Assembly (NCBI GenBank): GCA_963851085.1
Contig: CAWKNX010000023.1
Coordinates: 434,001-498,000 of the forward strand
Origin: DATFVJ01 sp963851085
Lineage (GTDB): Bacteria > Actinomycetota > Actinomycetes > Streptosporangiales > Streptosporangiaceae
Reading direction: 5' to 3'
Length of the DNA: 64,000 nucleotides
Below the pieces are notes generated by a model. That model had not been told where the DNA came from. It saw only the letters and a program-made list of their open reading frames with translations, and did no database searches. Both the position numbers and the translations under genes were made by a program. Shown here piece after piece: positions 26,810 to 37,740 of this stretch (positions are counted from its first letter, which is position 1; the number at the start of each line of letters is the position of its first letter).

Positions 26810-29800
26810 CTAATGGCGGCGGAACCAGAAGGCAAAGCCGAGCCCGGGATCGCGGTGCTCGTAAAGACCCGCGCCACCGTCGCCCTCACCTGTCGCGACT
26901 GTCACGGCCAGAACCTCCCGCGCGATCACGTCGCCGTGATCCGCGAGCGCCCTGGTCAGCTCGGGATCCGTGGCGGACCACCAGAGCTCGATCCGGTCGG
27001 TCACGTCCAGGCCGTCGTTCTTGCGTGCGTCCTGGATCAGCCTGATGACCTCACGGGCGAGCCCGAGCCGCCGCAGCTCCGGCGTGATCTCCAGGTCGAG
27101 CGCGACGGTTTCGCCCGCCGTCCGTGACGACCGCCCAGCCGGATTTCGGCGTCTCGGTGACGATGAGCTCGTCTGGCTGCAGCGTCACCACGGTGCCATC
27201 CACCTCGACAGTCGGCCTCGCCGGCCGAGCCTAGCGCGGCTGCCACCGCAGCGGCGTCAGCGGCACTGATCGCGGCCGCCACCGCAGGCGTTCGGGAGCC
27301 AAATCGTTTCCCAAGCGCGCGGAAGTTTGGCCGCACGGTGTATTCGACCAGTTCGGCGCCGACGTTGCCGAGGGTGTCGAGCGAGCGGACGTTGAGCTCG
27401 TCGGCGATCTGGTCACGCAGCTGCTCCGGCAGGTCGGCGAACCCGGCGGCGCTCTGCCCGCCCACGATCGCGCGGGCGAGCGGCTGGCGGGTGCGCACCG
27501 AGGACTGCTGCCCGGGCCGCGCGGCCGAGTTCCACCAGGCGCCGCGTCAGTGCCATCTGCGCGGTCAGCCGCTGGTCGATGAGCGACTCGTCCGGGTGCC
27601 GGCCATGCCGGCAGGTGGACGGACTCGGGCGCGTCCGGCGCGCGCAGTACGTCCCAGACGTAGTCGGTGAAGAAACGGCGTCATCGGTGCCATCAGCATG
27701 GTGAGCGTCTCCAGGCACTCGTGCAGCGTGGCGAACGCCGCGGCGCTGTCCGGTGCCCGCGGGCCCTTCCCAGAACCGCCGCCGCGACCGCCGCACATAC
27801 CAGTTCGACAGGTCATCGATGAAGTCGGCGATCCGGCGGCCCGCGCGTGCCGTGTCGAAGTCATCGAGCGCGGCCGTGACGTCGGCCACGGCAGCGTGCA
27901 GCTCGCTCAGCGCCCACCGGTCAAGCAGCGGCCGCTCGCGCGGGCGGTGGCGCCTCGCCGAGCCTGCCCGGACCCCAGGCGTCGCCCGCGGACGCGGCGG
28001 CGTTCGCGTAGAGCACCAGGAACGACAGCGGTGTTCCAGTAGGTGAGCAGGACCTTGCGGACGATCTCCTCGAGCACGCCGTGCCCGACCCTGCGCGCCG
28101 CCCACGGTGAGCCGCTCGCCGTCATGAACCACCGCAGCGCGTCGGCGCCGTGCGCGTCCATGAGCGGGATGGGTTCGAGCACGTTGCCGAGATGCTTGCT
28201 CATCTTGCGCCCGTCCTCGGCGACGATCAGGCCAAGGCAGAGAACGTTCTCGTAGGACGACCGGCCGAACACGATGGTGCCGACGGCCATCAGCGAGTAG
28301 AACCAGCCCCGGGTCTGGTCGATCGCCTCGCAGATGTACTGGGCCGGATACGCCCTCTTGAACTCGTCCGTGCCGCGGTGCGGCGCGCCCCACTGCGCGA
28401 ACGGCATCGAACCCGAGTCGTACCACGCGTCGATTACCTCGGGCACCCGCCGGGCCTCGACGCCCGCATTCCGGGCATCCGAAGCTGACATCGTCCACGT
28501 AGGGCCGGTGCGGGTCGAGGCCCGACAGGTCGCGTCCCGCATGCGCCGACAACTCGGTCAGCGAGCCGATGCACGTCATGTGCCCGTCCGCGCACTCCCA
28601 CAGCGGCAGCGGCGTGCCCCAGTACCGGCTCCGCGACAGCGCCCAGTCCACGTTGTTGCGCAGCCATTCGCCGAACCTGCCGTGCTTGATCGTCGGCGGG
28701 TGCCAGTTCGTCCGCTCGTTCTCTTCGAGCAGCTTGTCCTTGACCGCGGTGGTCTTGATGTACCAGGACGGCAGCGCGTAGTAGAGCAGCGGCGTGTGGC
28801 ACCGCCAGCAGTGCGGGTAGCTGTGCTCGTGCGTCGCGACGCGGAACGCCAGGCCGCGGTCGGTCAGGTCGGTCACCAGCCGCGCATCTGCGTCCTTGAA
28901 GAACATGCCGCCGACTAGCGGGATGTCCGGGCTGAACCGGCCGTCCGGCCCGACCGGGTTGACCACGGGGAGCCCGTGCAGGCGGCTGGTGGCCAGGTCG
29001 TCGGCGCCGAAGGCGGGCGCCAGGTGCACGAGGCCGGTGCCGTCCTCGGTGGTCACGAAGTCGGCGGTGACGACGCGGTGGGCGTCGGGAATATCGATGA
29101 TCCCGAACGGCCGCGCGTATGTGGCGCCCGCCAGATCGGCGCCGGTGACCCTGGCTGCGATGTACCAGCCCTCGCCGAGCACCTTCGCGAAGAGCGGTTC
29201 GGCCACGACGACGGAGTCGTCGCTTCCCGTGCGGCGCGCGACGACGTAGGTCACATCCGGGTGGACCGCGACCGCCGTGTTGGCCACGAGCGTCCAGGGC
29301 GTCGTGGTCCAGACCAGCAGGTCGGCGCCCTTAAGGGCCGGATGGGCGCCCTCGGGCAGGCTGAGCAGCGGGAAGCGGACGGTGACCGACGGGTCGGTGA
29401 CAGTCTCGTAACCCCCCGGCTGGCCGAGTTCGTGATCGGAGAGCGGCGTGCCGCACCGCGGGCAGTACGGGCTGATCCGGTAATCCTTGATCAGCAGGCC
29501 CTTGTCGAAGATGACCTTGAGCGACCACCAGACCGACTCGATGTAGTCCGGGTCCATCGTCCGGTACGCCTGCGACAGGTCAACCCAGTAGCCCATCCGC
29601 TCGGTCAGTTCTTCGAAGGCGTCCACGTGCTGCAGCACGGACTCGCGGCAGCGCGCGTTGAACTCGGCGACTCCGTACGCCTCGATCTCCTTCTTGCCCG
29701 ACAGCCCGAGTTCCTGCTCCACCGCGACCTCGACCGGCAGGCCGTGGCAGTCCCAGCCCGCCTTGCGGGCGACGTGATAGCCCTGCATGGTCTTGAACCG

Positions 29801-30054
29801 CAGGAAGAGGTCCTTGAAGACGCGGGCCTCGACGTGATGGACGCCCGGCATGCCGTTGGCGGTCGGCGGGCCCTCGTAGAACGTCCACCGCGGCCCGCCC
29901 GCGGTCTTTGCGAGCGACCGCTCGAAGACTGTTCTCGTCCCGCCAGCGCTTGAGCATCTCCCGCTCGATGGCGGGAAAATCGGGCTGGCCGGGAAGCGCG
30001 GGAAGGAGGTCGTCGCTGACGTGCGGTGCGCTCGGGCATCTCGGGCGATGGCAT
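26810..30054 (-). CDS. ileS: Isoleucyl-tRNA synthetase (IleRS), frameshifted
   Basis: Class I synthetase charging tRNA-Ile, with an editing domain for Val. Restored length is about 1080 aa, as in actinobacterial enzymes. The ATP site is PPTANGMPGVHHV (HIGH equivalent, about 29870) and AEDGRKMSKHLGN is the KMSKS loop (about 28200). DCHGLPVEVAVEQELGLSGK, WTTTPWTLVANTAVAVHPD (editing domain) and DWALSRSRYWGTPLPLWEC are conserved. The C-terminus DRIELWWSATDPELTRALAD ends at a TAG complementary to 26810-26812. The central 450 codons are in one frame. Shifts occur near 30020, 29925-29880, 28480, 28080-27960, 27760, 27670, 27600, 27500, 27240 and 27130. The start ATG is complementary to 30052-30054 (MPSPEMPERTAR), behind GCAGGAGG. 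Controlled by the T-box just upstream. Confidence 0.92.
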
Positions 30055-30112
30055 GTCGGGCCTGGCGTCTGGCGCGGCGGCATCGTCGGGCGGGCCTCCT
30101 GCGATCGTGGCT

Positions 30113-30128
30113 AGAGGTCGCGACCTCT
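30113..30128 (-). promoter_or_regulatory. 16-bp perfect palindrome between the T-box and ileS start
   Basis: AGAGGTCGCGACCTCT reads the same on both strands. On the ileS transcript it comes directly after the T-box antiterminator-like element and about 20 nt before GCAGGAGG. There is no U run after it. It could be part of the expression platform, pairing within itself or with the SD region, or a protein site. Function is inferred only from position. Confidence 0.4.
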
Positions 30129-30380
30129 TATGCCATGCCGGAGGGACGAGAAACGCCGCGTGGCGCTCCCGCGGTACCACCCTCCTTGGCCGCGCATACG
30201 CGTGACCCACTCGATTCACCTGCTGCCGGTTCTACTTGGCATGCCTTGCCGCGCTGCGTGCGTCTGCGCTGCCTTTCTTCCGGCGGCTCAGGGGTGATCT
30301 GGTCCGCTCCGCGTGGCCCCGGGCTCACACCATCCCCGGTTCGCTCCGTGCCCCGCGCTGCTGGCGGCAGCTGTCCCCAT
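30129..30380 (-). ncRNA. T-box riboswitch (isoleucine) controlling ileS
   Basis: Minus-strand RNA upstream of ileS. It holds the invariant T-box sequence AGGGTGGTACCGCG (complement of 30170-30183), which pairs with the uncharged tRNA acceptor end, followed by CGTCCCTCC that can close the helix. Upstream, GGGGATGGTGTGAGCCCGGG (about 30340-30321) is the Stem I bulge region. CAGATCACC (about 30302-30294) offers the specifier codon ATC, matching tRNA-Ile. AAGTAGAACCGG resembles the linker before Stem III. Actinobacterial ileS T-boxes are known to act on translation initiation, and no terminator is visible here, in agreement. The 5' end is approximate. Confidence 0.88.
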
Positions 30381-30610
30381 CAACGCCTTGCAGACTGTCA
30401 CAATAGCTGACAGCCAAAGGTTGATGCCGCATCGTTTTCCTGCTGTGGTCGGCGAGTGGTTCCGCCGTCGTCCTGCCAGCTGTCGGGCCAGACTTGTGCG
30501 CGGACATCATCCGGGGGTCATATGATCGCGCGCTGGCTTGCCTCTCGTGCGCGAGCGACTTATCCTCCGGTCACTGTCTGCATTCAAGATCAGCGCGGAG
30601 GGAGGCCCGC

Positions 30611-31123
30611 ATGGCCGGTACCGCGGGCATCAGTATGGACGACGAGGAGCGGTCGCGCCACCCACAGCAGGGTGGCCGGTCGCGGCCCGCGCGTTCACGG
30701 CCCAGTCAGGCGAGAGGGCGGAGCGCGGCCGCCGTGCTTGCCGTCCGCGAGGGTGAGCGGCCTTGGTCGGAGGCGGAGCTCGCCGACGTTCGCTCGAGGC
30801 TGGAGACAGAGATCACTGAATTGGGCGAGGAGATCTCCAAGGCGGAATCGGAGATCGCCGACCGGCTGACCGATTCGGTCGGCGACGCGGGCGACGACCA
30901 GGCCGACGCGGGCGCGAAGACGTACCAGCGTGAGCACGACCTTGCCGTGACCCACAATGCCAGGGAGCTTCTCACGCAGAACGAGCGGGCGCTCGGCCGG
31001 ATGGCCGATGGCACCTACGGGATCTGCGAATCGTGCGGCAACCCTATCGGGAAGGCACGCCTGCAGGCGTTTCCGCGCGCTACCTTGTGCGTGCAGTGCA
31101 AGCAGCGCGAGGAGCGCCGCTGA
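30611..31123 (+). CDS. TraR/DksA-type zinc finger protein
   Basis: 170 aa, intact. Basic N-terminal tail, then a coiled-coil hairpin (about 45-115: SEAELADVRSRLETEITELG...AESEIADRLTDSVGD). A C-terminal C4 zinc finger follows: YGICESCGNPIGKARLQAFP and CVQCKQ. Relatives bind RNA polymerase through the secondary channel. The actinobacterial members next to lspA are uncharacterised, so a regulatory role is inferred. The start ATG 30611 follows GGAGGG. The frame is open further upstream to 30494 without similarity. Same neighbour order (ileS, TraR-like, lspA, rluD) as in Streptomyces. Confidence 0.88.
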   Translation: MAGTAGISMDDEERSRHPQQGGRSRPARSRPSQARGRSAAAVLAVREGERPWSEAELADVRSRLETEITELGEEISKAESEIADRLTDSVGDAGDDQADAGAKTYQREHDLAVTHNARELLTQNERALGRMADGTYGICESCGNPIGKARLQAFPRATLCVQCKQREERR

Positions 31124-31125
31124 CC

Positions 31126-31743
31126 ATGCCGCGGGAAGCAGGAAGGCCAAGAACCGTGCCCGCAGGATCCGCACAAGGCCACGCCGTGTCACATACCCCA
31201 GATGCGCCGCCCCGGTCCGCCGCTCGCCGCGGCGCAGAATCGACGTACTGCTCGCGGTGGCGGCGACCGTACTCATCTGCGATGCCATCACCAAGGCGAT
31301 CGTCGTCGCCGAGTTGTCTGGGCATCCGCCGGTCCGGCCTGTTCGGCGGGCTGCTGACGCTTCAGGTCATGCGCAACAGCGGTGCGGCGTTCAACATCGG
31401 CACCTCCATGACGATCGTCTTCACCGCCATCGCGGTCGGCGTGATCATTTTCATCCTGCGTACCGCGCGGCGGCTGCGCAGCCTGCCCTGGGCGGTCACG
31501 CTCGGCCTGCTGCTCGGGGGCGCCACAGGCAACCTGGCCGACCGGCTCCTGCGGTCACCGGCCCCGCTGCGCGGATATGTCGTCGACTGGATCGAATTGC
31601 CGCACTGGCCCGTGTTCAATCTCGCGGACTCCGCGATCGTCTGCGGTGGCGCCATCGCGATCCTGCTGTCCGTGCGGGGCATGCGGATCGACGGGACGCG
31701 TGACATCGACGTACGCGACGACCAGGCAAGCGGTCCGCGGTGA
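31126..31743 (+). CDS. lspA: Prolipoprotein signal peptidase LspA, frameshifted N-terminus
   Basis: Aspartic membrane peptidase that removes the signal peptide of lipid-modified prolipoproteins, acting after Lgt (which is also in this window). Signatures: MRNSGAAFNIG (about 31370), GNLADRLLR with the first catalytic Asp (about 31535), YVVDWIELP and FNLADSAIVCGG with the second Asp (about 31615). Four TM helices. TM1 (IDVLLAVAATVLICDAITKA) is in a different frame, with shifts near 31230 and 31325. ATG 31126 lies 2 bp after the TraR stop, so these genes are cotranscribed. A polar N-terminal extension of about 35 residues precedes TM1. Confidence 0.9.
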   Translation: MPREAGRPRTVPAGSAQGHAVSHTPDAPPRSAARRGAESTYCSRWRRPYSSAMPSPRRSSSPSCLGIRRSGLFGGLLTLQVMRNSGAAFNIGTSMTIVFTAIAVGVIIFILRTARRLRSLPWAVTLGLLLGGATGNLADRLLRSPAPLRGYVVDWIELPHWPVFNLADSAIVCGGAIAILLSVRGMRIDGTRDIDVRDDQASGPR

Positions 31744-31768
31744 CGCCGCCGCCGGCGATCGGCCCGCG

Positions 31769-32713
31769 GTGACCGATGCCGGTGACCGCAGAACCGTGCC
31801 GGTTCCAGAGGGACTGGACGGCGAGCGGGTAGACGCCGCGCTCGCCCGCATGTTCGGCCTGTCAAGGGCACGGGCGGCCGGGCTCGTCGCGGCGGGACAG
31901 GTGCTCGCGGACGGCCATCCTCCGGCCAAGTCGGACCGGGTCACGGCGGGAAGCTGGCTGGAGGTGACGCTACCGCCGCCGCCCGTCACCGCGCTCCAGC
32001 CAGGCCACGTGCCCGGGCTCGAGGTGGTGTACGACGACGCGGACATCGTGGTCGTGGACAAGCCGGTCGGGGTGGCCGCCCATCCGGCGCCGGGCTGGTC
32101 GGGCCCGACAGTGATCGAAGGTCTGCTCGGCGCGGGCTACACCGTCGCCACGAGCGGGGCGGCGGAGCGCCAGGGGATCGTGCACCGTCTTGATGCGAAC
32201 ACGACGGGCCTGATGGTGGTCGCCAAGAGCGAGCGTGCCTACAGCGCGCTCAAACGCGCGTTCCGCGAGCGCGAGGTGGACAAGGGATACCACGCGCTCG
32301 TGCAGGGCCATCCTGACCCGCTGCGCGGCACTGTCGACGCGCCGATCGACCGGCATCCGTCCGGGGACGGCAGGTTCGCGGTCGTGGCGGGTGGCAGGCC
32401 GAGCATTACGCACTACGACACGGTCGAGGCGTTCCGCGGCGCGAGCCTGCTCGACATCCGCCTGGAAACTGGGCGCACACATCAGATCCGGGTGCACATG
32501 GCGGCTATCAGGCATCCGTGCGTGGGTGACCGGCTGTACGGCGCGGATCCCGTGCTCGCCGAGCGGCTCGGCCTGCACAGGCAGTGGCTGCACGCGGCGA
32601 GGCTCGCCTTCCGTCACCCGGGTGACGGGCGGAGGGTGGAGTTCAGCAGCGGCTATCCGGCCGACCTGCGCGCACGCGCTCGCGCTGCTCAGAGCGGAAA
32701 GCTGAGCGGCTGA
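31769..32713 (+). CDS. rluD: 23S rRNA pseudouridine synthase, RluD/RluA family
   Basis: 314 aa, intact. An S4 RNA-binding domain (GERVDAALARMFGLSRARAA, residues about 16-75) precedes the catalytic domain. IVHRLDANTTGLMVVAK (about 140) holds the catalytic Asp of pseudouridine synthases. GRTHQIRVHMAAIRHPCVGD is the conserved C-terminal motif. The start is GTG 31769, 26 bp after lspA. The family acts on uridines in 23S rRNA, and exact target sites are not determined by sequence alone. The gap to dnaE (32714-33004) contains no further gene. Confidence 0.88.
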   Translation: MTDAGDRRTVPVPEGLDGERVDAALARMFGLSRARAAGLVAAGQVLADGHPPAKSDRVTAGSWLEVTLPPPPVTALQPGHVPGLEVVYDDADIVVVDKPVGVAAHPAPGWSGPTVIEGLLGAGYTVATSGAAERQGIVHRLDANTTGLMVVAKSERAYSALKRAFREREVDKGYHALVQGHPDPLRGTVDAPIDRHPSGDGRFAVVAGGRPSITHYDTVEAFRGASLLDIRLETGRTHQIRVHMAAIRHPCVGDRLYGADPVLAERLGLHRQWLHAARLAFRHPGDGRRVEFSSGYPADLRARARAAQSGKLSG

Positions 32714-33004
32714 TCCCACCGCGACCCTGCGGCGATTCACCGGCGATTCACTGGGGCAAACCGGGCATCCGGAGTGTCGTCTGGTCGCGGTCTCCGGCGC
32801 CCCGTTAGGCTACGTTCACAGCCCATCCAAGCAAGCGCTGCCCGGGCAGCACAGCTAGCACGGCCGGGCTGGTGCGCGCCGCCACCGGCGGCGCTCCGGC
32901 CACTTCCCCCGGTCCTGATTCGCGACGCGTGCGCAGCACGCGTGCTGCTGCATGCCCGCGGTACGCGGCAAGGCTCAGCAGGCTCCTGAGGAGGAAGATC
33001 GCTC

Positions 33005-36000
33005 ATGGCGGCAGCCCGGTCCTCGGCCTCTTTCGTGCATCTCCATGTGCACACCGAGTACTCGATGCTCGACGGGGCCGCGAAGATGAGCCCGCTGTTG
33101 CAGGAGGCGGCCAGGCTGGGGATGCCGGCGGCCGGGATGACCGACCACGGGAACATGTTCGGCGCCTACGAGTTCTTCCAGCAGGCAAAGAAGGCAGGGG
33201 TCAGGCCGGTCATCGGGATCGAGGCCTACCTTGCTCCGGAGTCGCGTCTCCTCAAGCGCCCGGTCTTCTGGGCAGAAGGTGGCCAGCGCGACTTCGACCC
33301 GGATGGTGAGGGCGGGGACGTGTCGGGTGCCGGCGCCTACACCCACATGACCATGCTCGCGAGCAGCGCCACGGGCCTGCGGAATCTGTTCCGCCTGTCC
33401 AGCCTGGCGTCCATCGAGGGGTATTACCGCAAGCCGCGGATGGACGCCGAGCTGATCGCCCAGCACGCTGAGGGGATCATCGCCACGACCGGCTGCCCGT
33501 CCGGTGCGGTGCAGACACGGCTGCGCCTCGGCCAGTTCGGCAAGGCGCTCGAGGCGGCGGCCGCCTACCGGGACATCTTCGGCGCAGGCAACTTCTTCCT
33601 TGAGCTGATGGACCACGGGCTCCCGATCGAGCGGTCGGTCCGCAGCGGGCTGCTCGACATCGCCAAGCGGCTCGAGCTGCCGCCGCTCGCGACGAACGAC
33701 AGCCACTACGTGACCAAGGACCAGGCGGAGTCGCACGAGGTCCTGCTCTGCGTGGGCACAGGAAAGACCCTCGATGACCCGAAGCGGTTCAGGTTCAACG
33801 GCGACGGCTACTACCTGAAGAGCCCGGCGGAGATGCGTGAGCTGTGGGACAGCGAGGTGCCGGGCGCGTGCGACAGCTCGCTCGTGATCGCTGACCGGGT
33901 GGAGCCCTATGACGAGGTCTTCACCCCGATCGACCGGATGCCGAAGTTCCCCGTGCCCGAGGGCGAGACCCAGTCATCGTGGCTGCGTAAGGAGGTGACG
34001 AGGGGCCTGGCCCGCCGGTTCGGCGGCGACCCGGCGCAGGAGGTGCGTGATCGCATCGACTACGAGCTCGGCGTCATCGAGGCGATGGGTTTCCCCGCCT
34101 ACTTCCTGGTGGTCGCCGACATCTGCCAGTACGCGCGCGCCAACCGCATCGCGCTGGGTCCTGGCCGGGGGTCGGCCACGGGGTCGATGGTCGCCTACGT
34201 TCTCGGCATCACCGACCTTGATCCGCTGGAGCACTCGCTGCTGTTCGAGCGGTTCCTCAATCCCGAGCGCATCACGATGCCCGACATCGACCTCGACTTC
34301 GACGAGCGCAGGCGGGGCGACATGATCCGCTACGTGACCGAGAAGTTCGGCGAGGACCGGGTCTGCCAGATCCTCACCTTCGGCACGATCAAGGCCAAGG
34401 CCGCCATCAAGGACTCCTGCCGGGTCCTCGGCTACCCGTATGCGCTCGGTGACAAGATCACGAAGGCGATGCCGCCCGATGTGTTCGGCAAGGGGATCCC
34501 GCTGTCGGGCATCACCGATCCCGCGCACGAGCGCTACAGCGAGGCCGCGGAGGTCCGCGCGCTGTACGAGGAGGAGCCCGACGTCAAGCGGGTCATCGAC
34601 ACCGCCCGCGGTATCGAGGGCCTGACCCGCGGCAGCGGCGTGCACGCGGCAGGCATCATCTTGTCCGCCGAGCCGCTGCTCGACGTGCTGCCGATTCACC
34701 GCCGTGAGGACGACGGCGCGATCATCACGGGCTTCCCCTTCCCGCAGTGCGAGGAACTCGGCCTGCTCAAGATGGACTTCCTCGGCCTGCGGAACCTGAC
34801 CGTCATCGGCGACGCGGTCGCCAACGTCAAGGCCAACCGGGGCATCGAGATCGACCTGGAGCGGCTCGCGCTCGACGACAAGGCTACGTATGAGCTGCTG
34901 GCGCGCGGGGATACGCTCGGCGTCTTCCAGCTCGACGGCGCTCCGATGCGGAATCTGCTCAAGCTGATGGTCCCGACCGGTTTCGGTGACATCGCCGCCG
35001 TGCTCGCGCTGTACCGGCCGGGGCCGATGGCCGCCAATACTCATATCAACTATGCCGACCGCAAGAACGGCCGCCAGCCGGTAGAGCCGATCCACCCCGA
35101 GCTGCGAGCACGTTCTGGAGCCGATCCTGGGTGAGACCTACCACATGGTCGTCTACCAGGAGCAGGTCATGGCGATCGCGCAGCAGCTCGCAGGTTACTC
35201 GCTCGGCCGTGCGGACCTGCTGCGCCGTGCGATGGGCAAGAAGAAGAAGGAGATCCTGGACGCCTCGTGGGAAGAGTTCTCCGCCGGGATGGTGGCGAAC
35301 GGGTTCTCGGCCGAGGCGATCAAGGCCGTATGGGACGTGCTTGTCCCGTTCTCCGGCTATGGCTTCAACAAGTCGCACACCGCCGGTTACGGCGTCGTGT
35401 CCTACTGGACCGCCTACCTGAAGGCGAACTTCCCTGCCGAGTACATGGCCGCGCTGCTGACCTCAGTCGGGGACGACAAGGACAAGATGGCCATCTACCT
35501 GGCCGAGTGCCGCAAGCTCGGCATCAAGGTGCTGCCGCCTGACGTCAATGAGTCCGACTTGTTCTTCACCCCGGTCGGCACCGACATCCGCTTCGGCCTC
35601 GGTGCCATCAGGAACGTCGGGACCAGCGTCGTCGCGTCGATCGTGGGGACACGCCGGAGCAAGGGCAGCTACACCTCGTTCGCCGACTTCCTGGACAAGT
35701 CCGAGATCACCGTGTGCAACAAGCGCGTGGTCGAGTCCCTGATCAAGGCGGGTGCCTTCGACTCCCTCGGTCACTCACGCAAGTCGCTGTGCCTGATCCA
35801 GGACCAGGCCGTCGACGCGGTGATCGGCGTGAAGCGGCAGGAGGCGATCGGGCAGTTCGACCTGTTCGGCGCGGCAGAGACTGACGGCGACGCGGATCCG
35901 CGGCTGCCGCATCGGGCTGGACTTCGAGCTCAGCGCGGAGGAGTGGCCGCGCAAGTTCCTGCTGAGCCAGGAAAGGGAGATGCTCGGCCTGTACGTCTCC

Positions 36001-36592
36001 AGCCATCCGCTCGACGGGGCGCAGCGGATACTGGAGCGCAACAGGGACGTTTCCATCGCCGAACTGCTCGCGTCGGGCCGCGACAGAAGGTGACGTCACC
36101 GTGGCGGGCCTGATCTCCTCGGTGGACCGCCGGATCAACAAGAAGAGCGGCAACCCGTGGGCCATCGTCACGCTCGAAGACCTGGACGCCTCCGTCGAGG
36201 TGCTCTTCTTCCCGAAGGTGTACTCCCTGTACACAGGCGAGCTCGCCGGGGACGTCGCGGTCTCGGTCAAGGGCAGGCTGAACGAGCGCGACGGCACGGT
36301 GAGCATCTTCGCCCAGGATCATGACCCCGCTCGACATCTCCTCAGCGGGCTCGGGATCCGGGCCACCGCTGGTCATCGCGGTGCATCAGGACAAGATCAC
36401 CGCTGGGCTCGCGGCCGAGCTCAAACACGTGCTGCACGCTCACCCCGGTACCACCCGGGTGCACCTGAAGCTGGTGCGCCCGGCAGGAACCCGTTGCTCA
36501 TCGACCTGTCCGAGTTCTCCGTGGAGCCGAGCAACAGCTTCATGGCGGACATCAAGAGCCTGCTCGGCGCGGCGGCGCTCGTCTCCTCCTGA
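33005..36592 (+). CDS. dnaE: DNA polymerase III alpha subunit (DnaE1), frameshifted in the C-terminal third
   Basis: Main replicative polymerase. Restored length is about 1195 aa, normal for actinobacterial DnaE1. The first 700 residues are in one open frame: PHP domain (FVHLHVHTEYSMLDGAAK, MTDHGNMFGAYEF), polymerase palm (GPGRGSATGSMVAYVLGITD, and catalytic acids in MPDIDLDFDERRRGDMIRY) and GSGVHAAGIILSAEPLLDVL. An extra base near 35108 stops the frame at 35134. The next frame resumes LEPILGETYHMVVYQEQVMA and carries GYGFNKSHTAGYGVVSYWTA. Further shifts near 35905, 36085, 36325 and 36490. The OB fold (VAGLISSVDRRINKKSGNPW) and the tail SFMADIKSLLGAAAL are present. Start ATG 33005 follows GAGGAGGA. 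Confidence 0.94.
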
Positions 36593-36669
36593 GCGGGTGC
36601 CGGCCATGAGCCGCAGCGGCCGCCGCGAGCAGGCGCGCGCCTGATCTCCGCGATCGCCTGGGGCATCAG

Positions 36670-36678
36670 TTATCCACA
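36670..36678 (+). promoter_or_regulatory. Single DnaA-box-like site TTATCCACA after dnaE
   Basis: Perfect match to the E. coli consensus, 78 bp downstream of the dnaE stop, with a further TCCACAG at 36693. A single site in a convergent intergenic region may be chance. Recorded because two more occur before murD. Confidence 0.3.
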
Positions 36679-36766
36679 GGCCAGTCTTCCGTCCACAGAT
36701 CTCACGCCCCCGTTCCCCGCCCCAGCACAACACGGAAGAATCACATGTAGGGGCCGCCCCCCTGGG

Positions 36767-36850
36767 CGGGCGGGGGCTCTGCCCCGGGGTTTGGGCGGGG
36801 GCTCTGCCCCGGGGTTTGGGCGGGGGCTCTGCCCCGGGGGTTTGGGCGGG
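36767..36850. repeat. Three tandem GGGGCTCTGCCCC hairpins between convergent dnaE and ABC genes
   Basis: Unit GCGGGGGCTCTGCCCCGGGG plus TTTGGG at a period of about 26 bp (hairpins near 36773, 36798 and 36824). Each forms a GGGGC/GCCCC stem with a TCT loop. The position between two convergent transcription units suggests a bidirectional terminator or transcript-end structure, although no U tract follows. The 294-bp gap 36593-36886 has no gene. Confidence 0.6.
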
Positions 36851-36886
36851 GGGTTGGGGCGGGTCCGCTGGATGCGTCGGCCCTGG

Positions 36887-37740
36887 TCAGGCGTCCCGTC
36901 GCACGATCAGGTAGCTGGCCGCGGCAAGCAGCAAGGCGGTCCACAGGCAGAACACGCCGAACCCCTGCCACGGGCTGAGCAGCTGGCCGGACGTCTCGAT
37001 GCGCCTGGTCGATCAGTGACCCGGCCTGCTCGGGCAGGTAGGCGTTGATGTGCGCGCCCCAGCTGCCCGGCAGCAGGCCACCGAGAATCGGCAGCACGAA
37101 CACGACGCCGATGACCGTCGGTGATCGCGCCTGCGGTATGGCGGATCAGCGCGCCGATCGCCAGCGCGAACAGGCCGAGCAGGGTCAGGTAGAGCCCGGT
37201 GCCGATAACCGCGCGGGTGACGCCCTGATCGCTCAGCGAGACGGCCACCCGGCAGTGCAGGATGGCCGAGCCGGCGAAGAAGCGAGCCGAAGCAGACGAT
37301 CTCCGCTATCACGATCAACAGCGCCGCGAACACTACCGCCTTTGCGGCCAGCATCGCTATCCGCCGCGGCACGGCCAGCAACGATGCGCGGATGACCCCG
37401 GTCGAATACTCGGTCGTGATCACCAGCGCGCCCAGCACGCAGATCGTGAGCTGGCCGAGCCCGACCCCCGCGCCCAGGATGAAGCCGACCGGATCGGCGA
37501 CGGACTGTCGCGTCCCGTCGCGCCGCCCGCGGGCCGGTCCAGTTGGCCACGGTCAGCCAGGTGAACAGCGCGGTGAGGCCGACTGTGATCACGACGAACA
37601 GGATCAGCGTCCAGACCGTCGAGCGCACCGAGCGGATCTTCGTCCACTCGGCGCGCAGCAGGCCGCCGAACCCCGGTGCGCCGCCGGGGTGCCGGGACAG
37701 CTGGCCCGCGGGCCGGCGCGGCCGGTGATGCGGCCGTCAT
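36887..37740 (-). CDS. ABC-2 type transporter permease, frameshifted
   Basis: Membrane subunit of an ABC exporter. Restored minus-strand protein of about 280 aa: LLRAEWTKIRSVRSTVWTLI leads into TM1, then LGQLTICVLGALVITTEYST (a hallmark of ABC-2 permeases of this type), RRIAMLAAKAVVFAALLIVI, TGLYLTLLGLFALAIGALIR and VIGVVFVLPILGGLLPGSWG. It ends ASYLIVRRDA at the stop complementary to 36887-36889. Shifts near 37660, 37540, 37260, 37125 and 37005. The start ATG (complement of 37738-37740) overlaps the ATPase stop (ATGA). The substrate is unknown. Confidence 0.82.

Noticed and set aside
26507..27127. 206-codon plus-strand frame overlapping the ileS 3' end
   Set aside because: Its second half is antisense to the conserved IleRS C-terminus; the first half contains repeat relics only.
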